Source: Hyphomicrobiales bacterium
GTDB lineage: Bacteria; Pseudomonadota; Alphaproteobacteria; Rhizobiales; Kaistiaceae
Length of the DNA: 7,898 nt
Assembly (NCBI GenBank): GCA_017305815.1
Contig: JAFKJZ010000088.1
Coordinates: 1 to 7,898, forward strand
Reading direction: 5' to 3'
Under the pieces are notes generated by a model that did not search any database, was not told where the DNA came from, and saw nothing but the letters and a program-made list of their open reading frames with translations. Positions 6,304 through 7,898 of the stretch are shown here, piece by piece. The position numbers and the translations under genes are program-made. Positions within the stretch are counted from its first letter, which is position 1, and each line of letters begins with the position of its first letter.

Positions 6304-6332
6304 CCGTCATGCTGCTGTGCGGTGAATGACGG
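6304..6332. other. Inverted repeat CCGTCAT...ATGACGG upstream of the VOC gene
   Basis: Perfect 7-base arms (6304-6310 and 6326-6332) are separated by 15 bases. It lies about 70 bases before the VOC start. It could be an operator or a weak RNA stem. No known regulator site is recognised. Confidence 0.25.
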
Positions 6333-6400
6333 AGAACGGACCCTGTACCCGGCGGGCTGATCGGCTATGCTGCCGGCCGTATCGTGACGGGGAAGACCAG

Positions 6401-6850
6401 ATGACGGATGTAGGCCTCGCACCAAGGCTCAGCATTGTGACGCTCGGTGTCGCCAACGTGCAGAAGGCACGGGCATTCTACGAATCGCTTGGCTGGCAGG
6501 CTTCGGCAGTGAGCCAGGAAGAGATCGTGTTCTTCCAGCTTTCCGGCGTGGTGCTGGCTCTTTTCCAGCGCAACGCCCTTGCCGACGACGCGAATGTCTC
6601 GCCGGCCGGCGACGGTTTTCGCGGCGTGACGCTGGCGCATAATGTGGAGAGCGAAGCCGAGGTCGATGCGGCGCTGGCGCATGCCTAGAATTGCGGCGCG
6701 CGCATCATGAAGCCGGCCACCAAAGTGTTCTGGGGCGGCTATTCCGGGTATTTTTCCGATCCGGACGGCCATCTCTGGGAGGTGGCCTACAATCCCTTCT
6801 TCCCGTTTGATGAGGCCGGTCGCCTCGCACTGCCAGGGCCCCAGTCATGA
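6401..6850 (+). pseudogene. VOC (glyoxalase-fold) family protein interrupted by an in-frame TAG
   Basis: Read through one stop, this is a 149-residue vicinal-oxygen-chelate protein of the glyoxalase/bleomycin-resistance superfamily. The first half (1-95) shows LSIVTLGVANVQKARAFYES (10-29), the usual first beta-alpha unit. TAG at 6686-6688 replaces codon 96. The same frame continues with NCGARIMKPA (97-106), FWGGYSGYFSDPDGHLWEVA (110-129) and YNPFF (130-134), which are strongly conserved second-half motifs including the metal-ligand glutamate region. It ends at TGA 6848-6850. Because no frameshift occurs, a single base change (for example GAG or AAG to TAG) explains the break. The half-protein of 95 residues is unlikely to fold as an active enzyme. 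The start ATG at 6401 follows GGGGAAG. TATGCT at 6366-6371 is a possible but weak -10 box. The end overlaps the next gene by ATGA, so the early stop should also reduce its translation. A sequencing error is the main alternative. Confidence 0.85.
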
Positions 6851-7070
6851 AGCATCTTCTTTGCAGTTGCGCGTTCGTCGCCCTTTTCGGTTCGGCCGCC
6901 TTCGCCGCCGAGGATCCGGCCAACCAGGCCAAGCCCTATGAGGCGGTCACCGTCACCTATGACACCACGGGAACGGACGACGCCGAGCTGAAGGCGCTCG
7001 TCGAAACGCTGAAGACGGCGATCTCGACGAAGTCATCGAGGATGCTGAGAACGAGGAGGTCGCTGCCTGA
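6847..7070 (+). pseudogene. Small secreted-protein gene, apparently frameshifted
   Basis: The start ATG overlaps the VOC stop (ATGA). The first 20 residues (MKHLLCSCAFVALFGSAAFA) are a signal peptide with an AFA-A cleavage site. A charged region follows, ending around DAELKALVETLKTAI (residues about 45-59). After about 7025 this frame stops looking like protein; it stays open to 7218 only as the out-of-frame shadow of darT and becomes Arg/Ser-rich. The minus-one frame carries a coherent acidic tail, DGDLDEVIEDAENEEVAA, ending at TGA 7068-7070, two bases before the darT ATG. That tail has no ATG, GTG or TTG of its own after the preceding in-frame stop. I infer either a single indel near 7010-7030, or a recombination junction that joined a foreign gene end to this gene. 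I recognise no family. Otherwise it may be a genuine 123-residue ORF (6847-7218) overlapping darT. Confidence 0.55.
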
Positions 7071-7072
7071 CC

Positions 7073-7717
7073 ATGCCCGTTCCCGCACATCCGAAAATCT
7101 ACCACATCGTCCACGTCGATCGTTTGGCGTCGATTGTCGCCGACAAGCGGATCTGGTGCGACGCGAAGGTGATCGAACGTGCTGCAGCGGGAACGACCAT
7201 TGGCATGGGGGACATTAAGCGGCGACGACTTACCGAGCTGCGGCTAGAGAGTCATCCCGAACTTTTTGTTGGGCAGTTCACCCCGTTCTATTTTTGCCCG
7301 AGATCGGTAATGCTCTATCTGATCTATCGGGCAAACCATCCGAATCTGACCTACAAAGGCGGGCAAGGGCCGATCGTGCATCTTGAGGCTGATTTGCATG
7401 CTGCCGTCGACTGGGCCGAGAAAAATGGAAGAAAGTGGACGTTTGCGCTTTCAAATGCTGGCGCACGATATTTTGAAGACCGGTGCAGTCTTCAAAACTT
7501 GCGCGAGATAAACTGGGACGCTGTGGCGGCGAACTGGTGGCAGGGAGCATTTGAGGAAGGAAAGCAGGCGGAATTCCTGATCGAGCGTTCCTTTCCTTGG
7601 AGCCTTGTCGAACGGATCGGCATCCATTCGCAGGGCATCGCGCCGAAGGTGGCTGCCGCCATGCAGGGCGCCGCTCACCGGCCAAAGGTCGAGATCAGGC
7701 GGGAATGGTACTACTGA
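7073..7717 (+). CDS. darT: DarT, DNA ADP-ribosyltransferase toxin (DUF4433)
   Basis: This 214-residue protein is a DarT-type toxin. Characterised members use NAD+ to ADP-ribosylate bases in single-stranded DNA (thymidine in the best-studied group), blocking replication, and act in phage defence. Family landmarks are KIYHIVHVDRLASI (8-21), with the NAD-binding histidine region; FTPFYFCPRSVMLY (69-82), with the conserved Arg77; and KQAEFLIERSFPW (164-176), where E167 is the likely catalytic glutamate. The C-terminus KVEIRREWYY is typical and the length is normal, so it appears intact. ATG at 7073 is the only start that keeps the conserved MPVPAHPKIYHI beginning. GAGGAGGT (7053-7060) lies 12 bases upstream, rather far. 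Codon use differs from the housekeeping genes (AGA, CTA, ATA, GTA, TTG, many NNT/NNA codons), suggesting transfer. The antitoxin follows after 13 bases. Which DarT subgroup it belongs to is not settled by eye. Confidence 0.93.
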   Translation: MPVPAHPKIYHIVHVDRLASIVADKRIWCDAKVIERAAAGTTIGMGDIKRRRLTELRLESHPELFVGQFTPFYFCPRSVMLYLIYRANHPNLTYKGGQGPIVHLEADLHAAVDWAEKNGRKWTFALSNAGARYFEDRCSLQNLREINWDAVAANWWQGAFEEGKQAEFLIERSFPWSLVERIGIHSQGIAPKVAAAMQGAAHRPKVEIRREWYY

Positions 7718-7730
7718 TGGGGGGATGGCG

Positions 7731-7898
7731 ATGATCGAATTCAGGACCGGAGACATCCTGACGGCGGACGTGGAAGCGATCGTCAACACGGTCAACTGCG
7801 TCGGCATCATGGGCCGCGGCATCGCGCTTCAGTTCAAGAATGCCTTCCCGGCGAACTTCAAGGCTTACGAGGCCGCCTGCGCTCGTGAGGAGGTGCGG
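7731..7898 (+). CDS. darG: DarG macrodomain antitoxin, N-terminal part (runs off the window)
   Basis: Fifty-six residues are visible before the window ends. They form the start of a DarG-type macrodomain: TGDILTADVEAIVNTVNCVG (6-25) and GIMGRGIALQFKNAFPANF (25-43), with N19, N22 and the GxGRGIALQF loop that binds ADP-ribose. DarG removes ADP-ribose from DNA and also binds DarT through its C-terminal part, which is not in view. I chose ATG at 7731 because GGGGGG (7719-7724) lies six bases upstream. An in-frame ATG at 7725 would add two residues but leaves no spacing. The ATG at 7717 (in TGATG with the darT stop) reads into an early stop. The toxin-first order and the 13-base gap match known darTG operons. 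Whether the antitoxin is complete cannot be judged. Confidence 0.93.
   Translation, partial: MIEFRTGDILTADVEAIVNTVNCVGIMGRGIALQFKNAFPANFKAYEAACAREEVR

Noticed and set aside
5901..6425. Minus-strand open frame of 174 codons across the intergenic region
   Set aside because: The product is Pro/Arg/Ala-rich without motifs, runs over the 12-bp hairpin and the mini-gene, and has no convincing start site.
6686..6688. TAG as a recoded codon (pyrrolysine or programmed read-through) in the VOC gene
   Set aside because: VOC proteins have no known recoded residue, and nothing in the window suggests a pyrrolysine system. A point mutation or sequencing error is simpler.
6365..6932. Minus-strand open frames opposite the VOC pseudogene and signal-peptide gene
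   Set aside because: The plus strand holds recognisable VOC motifs and a signal peptide; the antisense products do not resemble proteins.
7010..7030. Programmed minus-one frameshift joining the signal-peptide frame to the acidic tail
   Set aside because: No slippery heptamer is visible in the overlap of the two frames. An indel or a recombination junction is more likely.
7278..7822. Minus-strand open frames opposite darT and darG
   Set aside because: Both are antisense to clearly recognised DarT and DarG coding sequence, with no motifs of their own.
1..7898. CRISPR array, tRNA, rRNA or insertion sequence
   Set aside because: I saw no regularly spaced repeats, no cloverleaf-like sequence, no rRNA segments, and no transposase motifs or terminal inverted repeats.

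Overview
The window is dense, high-GC DNA. Its gene content points to an alphaproteobacterium, probably of the order Hyphomicrobiales (Rhizobiales): an L13 and S9 pair with an N-terminally extended S9, followed by a short 'type 2' ArgC on the same strand, plus a glutathione-dependent formaldehyde-activating enzyme. This placement is an inference from gene content and style; the window holds no rRNA or tRNA.

Positions 1-2909 (+) carry a tightly coupled three-gene operon. It holds an RsmC-like 16S rRNA guanine methyltransferase, an RsuA-family pseudouridine synthase and a YhiN/HI0933-like flavoprotein. Both junctions are 4-base overlaps (ATGA, then GTGA). The operon closes with a strong intrinsic terminator whose stem contains the last stop codon. 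Convergent to it, on the minus strand, is gfa (2913-3488).

Positions 3611-5828 (-) read as one housekeeping block, in transcription order: promoter, structured leader, rplM, rpsI, terminator, argC, terminator. The rplM promoter has a clear TTGACG and TAAACA pair with a 17-base spacer, and an AT-rich stretch lies upstream of it.

Positions 5829-6400 are mostly non-coding. They hold a likely 30-residue membrane mini-protein (6087-6179) with a good ribosome binding site, a 12-bp hairpin, and an imperfect direct repeat flanking the mini-gene.

Positions 6401-7898 (+) are accessory in character. A glyoxalase-fold (VOC) gene is cut by an in-frame TAG at codon 96. It overlaps by ATGA a small secreted-protein gene that appears frameshifted: its secreted-type N-terminus and an acidic C-terminal tail lie in different frames. 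Two bases after that tail starts darT, followed by darG, which runs off the window. These form a DarTG module: a DNA ADP-ribosyltransferase toxin and a macrodomain antitoxin that reverses the modification, known as a toxin-antitoxin and phage-defence system. darT uses AT-ending and rare codons unlike the housekeeping genes, suggesting acquisition by transfer. The most notable region is this defence module sitting directly behind two decaying genes. I see no system that is clearly new to science.
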